Source of the DNA: Vitis vinifera
Taxonomy: Eukaryota > Streptophyta > Magnoliopsida > Vitales > Vitaceae
Length of the DNA: 64,000 nucleotides
Direction: 5' to 3'
Assembly: GCF_030704535.1 (NCBI RefSeq)
Contig: NC_081812.1
Span: forward strand, 19,376,501-19,440,500
Part shown: piece by piece, positions 1-16,886 of the stretch
Layout: the number at the start of each line of letters is the position of its first letter
Position numbering within the stretch: position 1 is the first letter of the stretch
Translations under genes and position numbers: made by a program
Notes under the pieces: model-generated
Databases searched by the model: none
What the model was told of the DNA's origin: nothing
The model's input: the letters and a program-made list of their open reading frames with translations, nothing else

Positions 1-4584
<4,584 letters not shown>

Positions 4585-5660
4585 CCTTCTGGCCATTTGT
4601 TTCTTTATATGCAACCTGCCCCCTGGCTTTCTCCCATTTGATGTTCCATATTGCTTGGTGGATGGGGAGTTGGAATGGATATCTTTATTTACTAACGTGG
4701 GTGAAAGCTTGAGCGAAATAGCAGCTTAAACCAGTTGGACAGTTGGATTGTGGGAGAGGGAGAATACCGTGACAACCTTTACTAGAGCACACAAAAGGTC
4801 GGATGTGACTTGGGTATAACTAGGCCTTGTTGGGGAACTTTATTATTTTAAAGCTATCCGACTACTCATCCCATTCCTGAAACTCAAACTATAATATACA
4901 TATGATTTAATGTTCTACATCTCCCCCTAAGCTGTTGCTTTTGGATTTCTTATTTTCGTGGGAGGGCTTTAAAATATTTCATGTTTTCAGGGTCGTTCTC
5001 TGCACATCTCCAGGCATTTGGAAATTGTTTCACCCCTCATCCCCTCACATTGTTTCACTTCTGATTTAAAGTGAAGTGTTTCAGTCAATGGCCAGAATGA
5101 AATATAGCAGTTGACTTTCGGATTCATTTAATACTGATCAAAACCCGATTACTGTCATGATACATCATTCTTGGGGAGGGGTCCATTCAGGGTCGAAGTA
5201 AAACAGGAGAGGTTTACAAATAACACATAAGAATAAAATTATAAGGGTTATTATGGACAATTGTCAATTGAGCAACATGGCCTTTTAGAAACTCAAAAAC
5301 AATTTAAACTTTTCCATGCCAAACATAATTGTTGTAGCAAGACGAGCAACAAAAATTTGTGATTAAGGTTGATCGTGAAATGTTTTAGTTTTTGCGTACT
5401 TTTAGATTCCATGGCCCATGATTTTTCATTTTTCTATGGGAGGCAAAGACTGAGACTGGTTCAAAAGTTGGGTCCGGAGATGGTGAGCACACAAATGTGA
5501 ATAGTGAAGACACATTTCCTTCACTGATGTATATAGTGGTATGATAAAAGAAGATATGATGCTTCTATTTTCTTGCATCATCCACTCTCTCAGTGTTCGA
5601 CGTCACGCCCTTGCAGCTGTACTGGATGCTTGTGAATGAAGGATCTTATTTTGAATGTTT
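4585..5660 (+). other. SRPK 3' untranslated region and downstream spacer
   Basis: No coding potential is visible. The first few hundred bases after the stop codon probably form the 3' UTR. The spacer ends at the target site (TGTTT, 5656-5660) of the copia-type element. Confidence 0.6.
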
Positions 5661-6017
5661 TGTAAGCAATTCATAATGCATATAAACAATCCATTCATAT
5701 GTAACTTATGCCATACTTACCTCCAGCCATTGTTGGGTTGCAAGTCTTTGGTTTCCAAAACTCTATCTCTCCTTATGGATGGTGTAGTTTCTGAAGATTT
5801 TCAGCAGCATGAGAGAGGAGCTCGGGATCAAGACCGATATATAATACAAAGAAAACGTGGCTTCCCATCAAAGCCACGTTTCTCTGATATGCCACACGAT
5901 GAGCAGTTGATAGAAACGTGCTCCTTAACAGTAGCTACATGATGAAGGACGTGGCCAAGTGTTGGACCACTTCAGGGCAGCGGAACATGGGTAGTGAACG
6001 TCGGTTATTTGATAACA
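5661..6017 (-). repeat. 3' LTR of the deleted Copia element
   Basis: This is a 357-bp LTR with TG/CA ends. It contains an 11-bp perfect inverted repeat with a 7-nt loop (5853-5881, AAACGTGGCTT / AAGCCACGTTT). Short open frames within it are incidental. Confidence 0.93.
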
Positions 6018-6306
6018 TTCTCCCACTTGGTCCACACTTTTAACCTCATGTCCTATCTTAGATCATCATTTTTCCACATTAAGTAACAAATACATGAATC
6101 ATGGCGATAAGTCCTCTATATAATGAGTGTTATCTTCCATGTATTACATTGTATTCATTTCTTAACATTTAACTTTATGTGACAATATTACTTAATGAAT
6201 AAACCCTATGTTCATTCTTGGTCCAATGAAGTTGAATTTTCTCAAAATTAAATAAAGGTGCACATCAATATGAGAAAACATCATAATAAGAGTTTGTACA
6301 ATAAAA

Positions 6307-6387
6307 CTACATAAGGGAACTAAGTCCCATGTTCATTACATGATCCTTGAATTTCAACGGTGGCATGCCCTTAGTCGAAGGATCAGC
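6307..6387 (-). pseudogene. C-terminal remnant of copia pol (end of RNase H)
   Basis: The minus strand reads ADPSTKGMPPLKFKDHV and continues about nine codons to a TAG. The ADP.TKG.P motif marks the final residues of Ty1-copia polyproteins, where RNase H ends. It begins only 24 bp from the primer-binding site, so the deletion removed gag, protease, integrase, reverse transcriptase and most of RNase H but kept the pol end in frame to its stop. Confidence 0.88.
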
Positions 6388-6410
6388 AATCATCAATTCA
6401 GTGCTAATGT

Positions 6411-6422
6411 GCTCTGATACCA
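6411..6422 (-). promoter_or_regulatory. Retroelement primer-binding site (initiator tRNA-Met)
   Basis: TGGTATCAGAGC on the minus strand is complementary to the 3' end of plant initiator tRNA-Met and lies two bases after the 5' LTR. It is the start site for minus-strand DNA synthesis in copia elements. Confidence 0.92.
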
Positions 6423-6424
6423 AA

Positions 6425-6781
6425 TGTAAGCAATTCATAATGCATATAAACAATCCATTCATATGTAACTTATGCCATACTTACCTCCAACCATTGTTGG
6501 GTTGCAAGTCTTTGGTTTCCAAAACTCTATCTCTCCTTATGGATGATGTAGTTTCTGAAGATTTTCAGCAACATGAGAGAGGAGCTTGGGACCAAGACCG
6601 ATATATAATACAAAGAAAACATGGCTTCCCATCAAAGCCACGTTTCTCTGATATGCCACACGATGAGGAGTTGATAGAAACGTGCTCCTTAACAGTAGCT
6701 ACATGATAAAAGACGTGGCCAAGTGTTGGACCACTTTAGGGCAGCGGAACGTGGGTGGTGAACGTCGGTTATTTGATAACA
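6425..6781 (-). repeat. 5' LTR of the deleted Copia element
   Basis: This 357-bp LTR is about 97% identical to 5661-6017 and directly adjoins the primer-binding site. The inverted repeat seen in the other LTR carries one mismatch here (ACATGG instead of ACGTGG). Confidence 0.93.
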
Positions 6782-6786
6782 TGTTT

Positions 6787-9096
6787 TTCTTTTGAATTTT
6801 CAAAACAATAAAAAGGGAAAGGCAACCAGGCAACAAGACAAGGATTTCATTTAACTTTTCTGGGGAAAGTAACTTTACAGTGCATAAAGCAGTAAACAAC
6901 AACCGAGAAAATGACAAAATAAATAAATAAAGTTTCCCACTACTATCATGCCTGAAAACCCCTTTCATATTTTACGGGGTCTCTCAACCACGACACGAGA
7001 GTCGAGACAGGTTCATCAGAAAGGGATGATTAAAATTTTATTCATGTGTTTTTGAGGTTTTATATCACCCTTTCTGGGATTGGGTTTAATTATTAATCTG
7101 CAAAACCTTTATAGGTTGAACCTGATGATTATTCATCTGTTATTACTTATTAGCTTTAGAACTCAGTTCATGGAATATACCTTTCCTAATTATTAAAAGG
7201 CAGACTTCCAAAAAATGATGAAGGGGAGACAAAATGATAATGAATAAGCACAAGTACGGCAACATCATATTTGAAAATGAAAGGCGGCCGTCTTCCACAT
7301 CCAGAAAAAGACACCCTTTGCAGATGCGTTTGTGTGAAGCCATAGGAAATGGCTTTTAACGGTCCCCATCCCATTTTCTGCAAGGTCGCCCAACAACCAC
7401 GTAATCTTACGATAATTTTGCTTGGAAAATGACACATGCCAAAAAATTTACTTCTAACTCTCATGGCCTGCGGATTCCAAATTTATATCAGTCATTTATT
7501 TTTGGCACATGTCTCTTGATTAATTCATCTTCTGGATGGTGTCCTTTTCGAAGATTTAGAACACGAGCACTCTTTTGTATCTTGCATTTTGATATATTTG
7601 TTTGTGCATTTTTAGGGTAAAATCCTAGATTACCCAATTGGTGGCCCAAGAAGCAAATTTAGAAGTTGGCACTTCCAGGAGAGAGAAATGGAGGATAAGA
7701 ACAAGGACGCGTGTAAATAACGATGGTATATTGAGATGGATTGAAACAAGAGACTTCCAAATGAGAATGATAGAACACATGGCGGACCTAGTTGCGTATT
7801 GCACGCAAACAAAGTCGCAAAAGGGTCCATGTGGGGGGCTCTTTGCCTTTTTCTGTGCAGTTCCTTTCTAAATTCAAGCCCTCATGTGAAGCACACGCAC
7901 CAATAAACAGATCTTCAAAGCATTTTTGCCAACTGACCTTTGTCATATTCACCCAAATCTTCAAAGGGATAGACATGAACCTTCCTTTGGTTCAAAAAAT
8001 GGCAGCCTCATATTATTTATTACAGAACATCCAAACCTCTGATGTTGCCCCGACACTACCAGTTGGAATTGGACTCACACATGGTCCCTGTTTTTTCTCT
8101 TGCTATGATATCTTTATAGATTTCTTGTGTTCTGATGATGAATATTTGACTTGGGCTGAGTTTTTAGTCAATTAGTTAACTCAATTGTTTGGGTTTAATT
8201 TCCAGACTTTTCCAGAGGAGGGTGACTTTTTTTTGAACAAATGGTCCGTCAAAAAGTGGAAAGCATTGGGCAGTGGTTTATTCTTTAGCTCCTGAAAGGT
8301 TGTAAAAGGTGGTGTGGAGGTCTTAAATGGGAATATCTTTGAATCCATGGCAGTTCTTAAAGATTAAGATTCGCCTGGGAAGGGTGAAAGGTGATGGATT
8401 TGGTATATACGCAGTTGCTTTTGGGAATAATCCCTCTTAATGGTTCCAACTTAAAGAATATAGGACCACAGCCATCACCATGGCCACCTCTTTGCTGTTA
8501 CTGTCGTGGTTTGTGGTGAATGTTCGAGGTCTCCAGGATCCATTATTGATTTTGTATGATAATGGCCCGCCAAAGGTTAGCTTTGAGATCATCTTTTTCT
8601 CTAATAAATCCGGTGGCTCTTTCTATTCAAGGTTGCATTCTGCATAAACCATATGACACCCATGTCATCTGTTGAATGTGGAATGGTAGACCTACCATGT
8701 TGATAGAAACATCCAGTTTCATTGTTTCAACTCCAAGAGGAGAATCCAATTCCAATTGGGCGAATGATGGGGGTTTAAGGCAACAAAGAGAAGACGCCAG
8801 TTTTCTGATCATTTCTGATCATTCAAGTCCTTCATTGCTTATTAAACACAATAAATAATTTTTTGTTCACAATGACCTAGAATAGAGAACTGGAGCCGGT
8901 GGTGTTAGCCAGTAGCTAACCCTCAACACAGCCAAATCCAGAGATAAGCATAAAGAACAGTTTTTTATTGCGGGGTTGGTCAATTAGGCATTGGCCAACA
9001 AACTCCATTGCTTTTCCTATGATATATTCATGCTTCCCTTTGATTTCCAGTGCATTTCCCTCCTTGAGCTTCCACCTTTTTCTTCATTGCAAGAAA
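6787..9096. other. Intergenic region, nothing recognised
   Basis: This 2.3-kb spacer lies between the copia insertion and the 3' end of the TauE/SafE gene. Several open frames of 60-130 codons occur on both strands, but none resembles a known family, none has paired splice sites giving a longer protein, and composition is unremarkable. Confidence 0.6.
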
Positions 9097-12000
9097 TCAT
9101 TGGCTGTCACAGAATGATAAGAACCCCATGAATTCATGATTGTGTATCATAGTGATGCTCTCTTTGGTCCCAACAACTCCTGAGAAAGAATTACAGAAAC
9201 AGAAAGCTTGCCCGTCAGCCAGCCTATAACACAAGTCAGAGGATTCTACCATTCATGTAAACCCAACCAGTTAAAAACTAGTTTTTCAAAGCAGAAACAG
9301 ATTAAGCTTAGGAATTACCCATTGTGAGAGCACTGGCAAATATCACACCGGATAGGATGAATATGATAATTGAAGCTCTCCTTAGAAATGCAACCAGTTT
9401 TCTTATAAATAACTGTCCCCAAAAGCCAGCCACAACAGACACTGATATGAGGTACAAAGCTGCAAAAGAACATGATCTATGCTATTAAGAGAGTCAATGT
9501 TTTACATCAAAGATACTTTGAAAATAAGGATTGCCGAGTTTAATTTTAATTTGAAACTAAATATATTTTCTGATTCTACCTCACTTCTAGAGGTTATGTT
9601 TAAAATTTTTTTGCTTCTATGTCACTAAGATAAATCTCGTTTCAATGAAAACACGCCCAATTTGAAGCCGTTTATGAAAAATTCTGAAAATCAAAGCCCT
9701 GGAGATGGATAAGAGAACTACCATATGGAATGGGAAACCTCTTGAGGAGGTAGAACTCCACAACAGATAAGGATGATGAGAACATCATCACAAAAGTTGC
9801 TGTCGCGCTTGCAACCTGTGAAAGCCAACAGTTATTCATTCCTTTATAATATCGTAAGTGTTTTAGCGGAGAATGACAAAGAAAGTAGTAAATTCTGATT
9901 CTTATAACAGGTAATCTAAGTTCAGGTACAAAGGTTGGACAGGCCATTGCAATTAGAGATACCCATCAAAGTCACATACCTGGGGGATGACACCAATCTC
10001 AAGGAGGAGTGGACCCAGTATGAATCCACCACCCGAACCCAACAGACCTCCAACAGTGCCCCCCAAGATGCCACAGAGAGCACAGAATGCAAGGTTCAGT
10101 CCTGTCCATTCAATATTAGCCTCGCAAACTGCTTCTGTGTTCCCTGAGATAATCCTCTTCTTGTATTCTTTGTGTAGTTTAACTGCTTCATAACCAAACA
10201 CTACAACTGCTACAGGAAACTGAAACAGAAAAAAAAGTTACTGAGATTTAGCCCTCAAAAAACAGTGATAAAGATAGTGCTTAACAAGCAGATGTACAAA
10301 ACCTGTAGTAAGAAGAGCACCCAATACCATGCACTGCAAACTGTTGAATCATTCTGCCAAAAAAAAAAAAAAAAGAGGAACATGAAAAAAGCAACCTAAG
10401 AGAGAAGTTGAAGAAAAGAAGCCTAAGACACAGATTACTTGCCTTGAAGATCTGAAGAAGTAGGAAAATAACCCATACAGTTACTAGCACCAGAATTCGT
10501 TTCCACCTCAGATTGGAGCATAATATTTGCTGACTCGCCAACAGATAAATGACAAACAACTTATTAGTTTCGAAGAATCTGAGAGCATTGCAACCTGGAG
10601 AGGTTTGAGGTTGAGTCACTTACAATCCATGATTTTTCCTCGTTGGGAATCAAAGGATCATACTCTGCATCGATTAGAACTGCAACACAGAACATTCAGA
10701 ATTCATTTTAGAAAAAATGAAGGTTTTCTGGAACAAATTTTCTGGTAATACAAAAATTGAAATTTTCCGTGGCTATTTTAGCCACTACCATGGTTGATGG
10801 TGTAAGACCAGTCTAAGATTTCAGGAAATGTTGCCTATCAAATTTACTATGCCATTTTCCTGTTTGTCAAACAGGACATGACCGGACAATTCCATTTTTT
10901 TTCGGATTCCATAATGTCTTTTACTTAGTGTTTGTGACTTACGCTCGCCATGAGAGTTGACCATGGTTCGTCTTTGCTCCTCCAACTCTTTCTGCAATTT
11001 TACAAAATTGCAGACATTAGAACCAGTGAAGTGTTTCTTACTTTACACGCAGACCACCACTTCATTTGCAGTTAACTAACCTTAAAAAGTGTCTCTTCAT
11101 TCCACATCTGGACTGCCTTAAAGAAAGACCTCGTTGAAGTCCCTGATCCAGAGTCATAAATTATTCAATAAATTTGAAAGAATCATCTTGACAGAGATTA
11201 TCGTAACATATACTGATGACAAATGATCTGGGGATCTACCGATTGATAAAAAAAAAAAAAGTTAACATTGGAATAAAGGGATGAGAATTTGACACACCCA
11301 TGAACAGAATGATGATGAGGATGGTTATAAGCCAGTAAGGGAAGACAACACTGAGAGCTACTCCAACAGTGATCCCAAGCATGAGCATGGGCTGGAACAG
11401 AAGGGCCAAGTCGTAGTCTATGATGGGTGCTTCCTTGGTTGGATGATTTACTCTTAGATTATACCAGACTGACGATGTCGATGCCCCCATTATCATACCT
11501 GCAATCATATCACACTCCAATCTTTGACTACAAATCTTTGAATTTTCAACTATGCCCTTTTAAAGCCATTTTACTGCGTCTAAGAAGTTTGAAAAAGATC
11601 TGGACTGGGAAAAAAAATACAGCAGAAGCCTTTACTGGAAACAAAATCAGAGTTGATTTTTTTTTCTTTCAATTTTTGTGAATCCAGAATGTTTTAATAT
11701 GTGTTATTAATTTGGTTAAAAATAAATAAATGAACTGATATTAGATTCAAATTTGGGAAAGAAAATCTGGCTTTTGAATTGCAGAAAGTGAGATAAAAAG
11801 ATCAAATAAAGAAGATTTACATTTAGAAAGTGCAGCAGCAGATTTGGTATCGAACCCAACAATCAAGGTAAGCATAGGAACAAAAATGCCTCCTCCTCCG
11901 ACTCCACCAACCGTTCCAAATGCTGAACCCAAAAACCCAATCACAGTTGCCAATACAATTCTCCAACTAAACTTCAACTCCTATACAAAAAACACACAAA

Positions 12001-12242
12001 CCAAGTAAGCACACACCAGTGACAATAAATGGTGGAGATAGGGGAGAGAGACTTACCGGCCAAACTTTTTCGCTGCTGGATGATACCGATGGAAATGGGT
12101 TCTGCAAAAGCGTGGTGTTAAGAGAAGACAGATTCGATGGTGGGTATGTGTGATTGCCATTTGGGTCGGTGAAGAAGAACACTGAGAGAACAGCCACAGA
12201 GAAACCTGACAGCAGATATAGCACCAATCCCCTTGTGGCCAT
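9097..12242 (-). CDS. Sulfite exporter TauE/SafE family membrane protein
   Basis: TauE/SafE proteins are polytopic membrane proteins. Bacterial members export sulfonates or sulfite; substrates of most plant members are not established. Twelve exons in transcript order: 12242-12057, 11980-11821, 11498-11298, 11142-11081, 10991-10943, 10679-10624, 10529-10443, 10353-10303, 10219-9980, 9815-9722, 9459-9319, 9179-9097. They total 1410 nt, 469 residues, with phase kept at every junction. The start was taken at MATRG (12242), which opens a hydrophobic signal/anchor segment. Family signatures are the Gly-rich [16 protein letters not shown] in exon 2 and its second-half counterpart [18 protein letters not shown] in exon 9, which together form the internal repeat of the family. 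The C-terminus reads [17 protein letters not shown], a tail typical of plant members. The intron between exons 7 and 8 is GC-AG. Family assignment is firm; transport function is inferred. Confidence 0.93.
10354..10442 (-). other. GC-AG intron in the TauE/SafE gene
   Basis: The donor reads CTTCAAG|GCAAGT and the acceptor TTTGGCAG|AATGAT on the minus strand. Joining here gives the continuous [18 protein letters not shown] expected for the family. No GT donor nearby keeps the frame. AG|GCAAGT is the strict consensus of this minor donor class. Confidence 0.85.
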
Positions 12243-14679
12243 GGGTTTCTTGCTCTGACTTTGAGACTCCTGTGTTGATTCTGCCTCGAACCAAAATACA
12301 CAATAATATATAGGAGAGAGAGAGAGAGGGAGACTTGTTTTGTACTGCAGAGCCTGAGACCTCACATGCGCTTAATAGGCATACGTTGGGCAGATGCTTC
12401 TAAGCGGCTTCCGAAAAGAAATATATATCATGAAATGTGGCAAAACCAGATTGGTGAAGCCCTGGACCAAACCCAAAGCCTCCAGTCTACAGGTGGCCTG
12501 TTTTTCCTGGAAAAAATAATTACAAGGACTCAGAGGTAAAGGGTTGAAGACCTGTTCAGCGCAACGAAGAAAATATGTTGAATTTGAAAGTTATGCAATT
12601 TGAATTGAATACGTTGCTGGATAAAAATGTCAATAGACTAAAGGATAATTACCTTTTCGTGTCAGCCTCCAACTTTATATATAGATGTAGTCATATAGCC
12701 TTAAAAAGGGGGCGCTCTGCGCTCTAAAATGGAATGCTTATTGCCATTCTATCTTTTTTATCCATGAATTTTAAGCGAAGGATGCGCTTAAAGCAGTGAT
12801 AGGAGGTAATAACAAAAATGGGAAAAAATGATTAATAACATTGAATGTAAATTAATTTAGGTCTTATTAGGGAATTTTAAAAAATTATTTTAATTTTTAT
12901 GGGTCAGGAGATTGAAATCGGACATAACTTATTTTCAAAATTTTCAAATCAAACGGACTCTTATAAAGTTGATAAAAATCCAATCAATTCTGATTGATTT
13001 ACATTGGTTTTATCAGTTTAGGCGAGGGTTTCCTTTGTCTGTTCCTGCCCAATCCTTTTTTGATTTTGATTTTGCTTTTCTAAAATGTGGCCAACAAGTT
13101 TGGGACTGGCTGAACGGAAATGACAAGTGCCTAGCTCAGAATCCAATATGACATAATGGACAGCTGATGGATCATGGAAGATGGAACAACCAAAAATTGA
13201 AAGGCTTCTCGCATAGGACGGTCTAGTGTGTACACAACGAAAAAAATCAATAACAAACATTCATTGCCTTTTCTTTAAGGGGGAAAGTACCAAAGGAAAT
13301 GACTGCTTGTTAAGCTAAGTTAATACCCCACCAAACTGAACAGCTCTCACGAACAATACCATTCCTTCTAAACCAAGGCCTAAATCCCCAGACGTGGTAG
13401 AGTAACAAGTGTGCATAAACCAATCCTATGAGGTTTGGATCAAACCCAGCATAAAATTCTTCTGTTTCATTACTTGTGGCAGAATATTATTACTTCTGGG
13501 TAATATTCTGTCTAATTCGACTACAGTTGATTTAAAAAGACAAAAATCTAATTGCCTTAGCACCTTGTAGAAAGGAAGGACGAGTTGATATGTAGAGAAA
13601 TAAATATGTCATGTCACGGTGGTCCTGCATCCTGATTTATTCAGCCGAAGTCTGAAGATGAGAATTCATACATGTGGTGGAAAGTGGACCACATACCATG
13701 ACCTTGTGCTTGGGTGAAGACTGAAAAGGATTCATGTGTATGTTTGTGCGCCTATCTCAAGGTTTACATTCGGAGTAAAATCTTCCAACATGGCCTTAAA
13801 CCTAACAAATTTAAAAAGGGACCTAAGCCAGGCAGATTTCTCCTCCAAGTGAGCCATTGGTAGATCAAATCTGAATGCTTCATCATATCAGTCTCTCTCT
13901 CACCTAACATTCTGATGAAGCTTTTCATTTTTAAAAAGAACTCCACCTTTCCCACATTATGATTTATGGCACATAATTGAAGTACGAAAAAGTACGGAAT
14001 GAATTATTAAAAACTACAGATCCGAAAATAGTTATAAATTTTTGGTATGAACAAAGACGACACTGATAATTTCACATGGCTTGCCGCAGCGCCGATTGTA
14101 ATTTATATCGTCAAACAAAGTGTGAAAACTGTTGACAATCGCCATTGTTAAAGAACTCCAAGACTCAAAATGTGGAAACAAAAAAAATAAAAATTGGTGG
14201 CCCACTTCACAATGAAGGCCGATCAACCAAACAGTGAATTTGAGATCTATGGGGCTTGTTTTGACTTTGAAGACTGTGAGATTGACCATGTCAATGCCGT
14301 GCGTCAGATTACAGAAGCCTTTTTTCTTTTTTTTGTTTCAAAAAATATATATATACAAAATGCAACGCAATATAATACTCAAGAAAAGTAACGGAAATTT
14401 CTACCGACGGAATAAAGAGAAATTTTTATTGAGAATGCTTGGCTGAAGAAAGAATCAAAGAAAGGAGACGATTGTAATTTAGATTGATATTGTTTTGACG
14501 AGAAGAAAACAAAATTGAGAATGCAAGCAAAATGCTAAAATCGATAAAGAATCTCACACAGAGGAAATATATGCGTATGTAGATGAAATTGGGAACAATA
14601 TACGCACCTGTATTTGAATTCACGGTGCCGTTCCTTTGTTTTCTCGAGTAAATAGTTTTCTCAGGAAAGTTGGAAGAGA
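12243..14679. other. Intergenic region upstream of the TauE/SafE gene
   Basis: This 2.4-kb stretch contains the promoter of the minus-strand TauE/SafE gene near its left end. No protein family was recognised in it. On the minus strand, CAAATACAG|GTGCGTATA at about 14600-14616 looks like an exon-donor junction of a noncoding leader, but no downstream coding exon was found. Confidence 0.5.
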
Positions 14680-15369
14680 AATAGGAGAGAAGGAGAGAAT
14701 GTGGAGAGAATTGGGGGATATTGGCGGTTATAAATAGAACGCTGAGGTTTAGGATAGAATCGCCGATGAAATATTATCCATCTTTGATAAATGTCCCTTC
14801 TAGTAACCCTATGCGTAGAAGAAAGAGGCTGTAGTGATCAATAGGTAGCGACAGCCGATTGGTGCTGGGAGAAGTAATAACCAATATGGTAGCCGTCACA
14901 CTTGTTTCATGTATCGAGACAAAAATAAAAAATAAAAAATCGGCAACTTTTATTAAAAAATCGCCAACTGCTCCTAGTCCTTGCTACCCATCCAATGACC
15001 CTAATTGACATTTGATCCAACCAATATTTTAGCATCTTAGACGTTAGGTTTTAAGATTGACTTGTTTAATAATTTTCTTAAAAAATAAATTTTATGTTTA
15101 AAATACTTATAAATGAGGTGTTAATTTACGAAATTTGAAAAATATAGTTACAATAAACTCGTATTTGTTTTTTCCATTTAATTTGACTTAAATTTAAATA
15201 CGATTTATTATTTTTATTAAACACAATCACTTTTAAAAGTGTTTAAAAAAAGTAAAATATTAAAAAAAATCACTACTTCCCATTTTAAAAAATATTTTTT
15301 AAATTATACTTTTTCTAGAACATGGAAGTTATTAATGATTTCCATTTTTAAAAACATAAATTTAACAAT
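14680..15369 (+). repeat. Copy A of a ~0.7-kb direct duplication
   Basis: The copy begins AATAGGAGAGAAGG and ends AAACATAAATTTAACAAT. It includes GGCGGTTATAAATAGAACGC with a TATAAATA box (14729-14736), the block AGCGACAGCCGATTGGTGCT, and an AT-rich second half. Copy B at 15722-16451 has the same order. The GC-richer first 250 bp is the best conserved part. Confidence 0.92.
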
Positions 15370-15721
15370 ATATTTTCCTTACCTCTTTTATTACCCTCTC
15401 TTTTACAACTCACTCATAATAATTAATGCATATTATAAAGGGATAATTTTGGTCTATATAACTTACATAATTAATAAAAATAATATAAGATGTTAAGGGA
15501 CCAATATACCTTTCAAATTTCCATATATTACCTTTTAAGGATAGATGAAGTAAAATATCCAATGAACTTTCATATAAATTTTTTTAAAATTTGAATTTTA
15601 ACATTTTTCACATCATTATTCACCCAATCATAATAATTCTATTTTAACAATTTGGATTTTTCATTATTTTTAATTTTTTTTTATTATAAAAAATTAACAT
15701 TATTTTCTATTTTAAATTATA

Positions 15722-16451
15722 AATAGGAGAGAAGGGAGAGAATGTGGAGAGAATTGGGGGATATTGGCGGTTATAAATAGAACGCTGAGGTATAGGATAG
15801 AATCGCCGATGAAATATTATCCATCTTTGATAAATGTCCCTTCTAGTAACCTATGCGTAGAAGAAAGAGGCTGTACCGATCATATAGGTAGCGACAGCCG
15901 ATTGGTGCTGGGAGCAGTAATAAGTTAATAAGTTAATAACTAATATGATAGCCGTCACACTTGTTTCATGTATCGACACATTCATTGACAAACAAAAAAA
16001 AATCAGCACTTTTATTAAAAAATCACCAACTGCTCCTTGCTACCCATCCAATGACCCTAATTGACATTTGATCCAACCACTATTTTAGTATCTTAGACGT
16101 TAGGTTTTAAGATTGACTTGCTTAATAATTTTCTTAAAAAATAAATTTTATGTTTAAAATACTTATAAATGAGGTGTTAATTTACGAAATTTGAAAAATA
16201 TAGTTACAACAAACTCGTGGTTGTTTTTTCTATTTAATTTGACTTAAATTTAAATACAATTTATTATTTTTATTAAACACAATAACTTTTAAAAGTGTTT
16301 AACAAATTAAAATATTTAATAAATTTAAAATTTTGAAATATTAAAAAAAAAATCACTACTTCACATTTTAAAAAATATTTTTAAATTATACTTTTTCTAG
16401 AACATGGAAGTTACTAATGATTTCCATCTTTAAAAACATAAATTTAACAAT
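15722..16451 (+). repeat. Copy B of the ~0.7-kb direct duplication
   Basis: This is homologous to 14680-15369, about 1.04 kb downstream. Differences include a repeated AGTTAATA insertion near 15920, a short insertion containing TTCATTGACA, a 1-bp deletion in the CTAACCCTATG region, and an extra AAAATTTAAATAATTTA-like stretch near 16310-16345. The 350 bp between the copies is plain AT-rich DNA. Confidence 0.92.
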
Positions 16452-16886
16452 CATAAGCGTTATCATTGACATTGTTTGTTTATTTAGTTATGTTTTCCAC
16501 GTGAAAGCAATGGAAGCGTGGTCTTATCTACAAAGGAAAAGATAATACCAGTAATAATGCACAATTTGATATTGTGTGGAGATAATGACGGTGCAAGAAG
16601 ACACACAAAAAATTCAGAATGCATTAAAAAAAGGGGGGGAACACCGACGACCTCCGGGGAGACAAGATTCTAGAACGGATTGTAACATGGGCCAACCACT
16701 TGGGCTGGGCTGGTGGAAATGTTGGTGGGCTGTGACCCACACCAAAATTATTGCACACGACCAAGAGCGCAAACATAAGATGGTATTATGTTTTTTGGAC
16801 AAGAACATGAAACATGCTAGGACCAAAAGAGAGATCCATAATCAACATAACATGGGTTGTGTGGGGTGGGACCGTAGAGGTGATCA
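16452..16886. other. Spacer 3' of the LEA gene
   Basis: This lies between repeat copy B and the LEA stop codon and probably includes the LEA 3' UTR. An open frame over 16576-16890 has no recognisable family features. Confidence 0.5.

Larger units (their letters stand above)
5661..6781 (-). mobile_element. Internally deleted Copia LTR retrotransposon (TRIM-like), complete with TSD
   Basis: Two 357-bp LTRs in direct orientation (5661-6017 and 6425-6781) start TG and end CA; read on the minus strand they run TGTTATC...CTTACA. TGTTT target duplications flank the element at 5656-5660 and 6782-6786. On the minus strand the 5' LTR is followed after two bases by TGGTATCAGAGC (6411-6422), the primer-binding site for initiator tRNA-Met. 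Next comes the last stretch of a copia pol frame (6307-6387), and a purine-rich tract GTGGGAGAA (6018-6026) abuts the 3' LTR. Everything between the primer site and the end of pol is missing, so the element depends on other elements for its proteins. The LTRs differ at about a dozen sites (roughly 3%), mostly transitions, which suggests a fairly old but intact insertion. Confidence 0.93.

Noticed and set aside
5655-5942. Two similar ~100-codon plus-strand frames (here and 6347-6706)
   Set aside because: They are readings through the two LTRs of the deleted copia element on the strand opposite its coding direction.
7143-8175. Cluster of 60-130-codon frames between the copia element and TauE/SafE
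   Set aside because: The frames lie on both strands, overlap each other, share no family and cannot be joined by plausible introns.
9200-9245. Upstream acceptor for the last TauE/SafE exon (GTTATAG|GCTGGC)
   Set aside because: It keeps phase but yields a short unrelated tail. Using CTCAG|GAGTTG at 9179 gives the conserved [10 protein letters not shown]-terminus instead.
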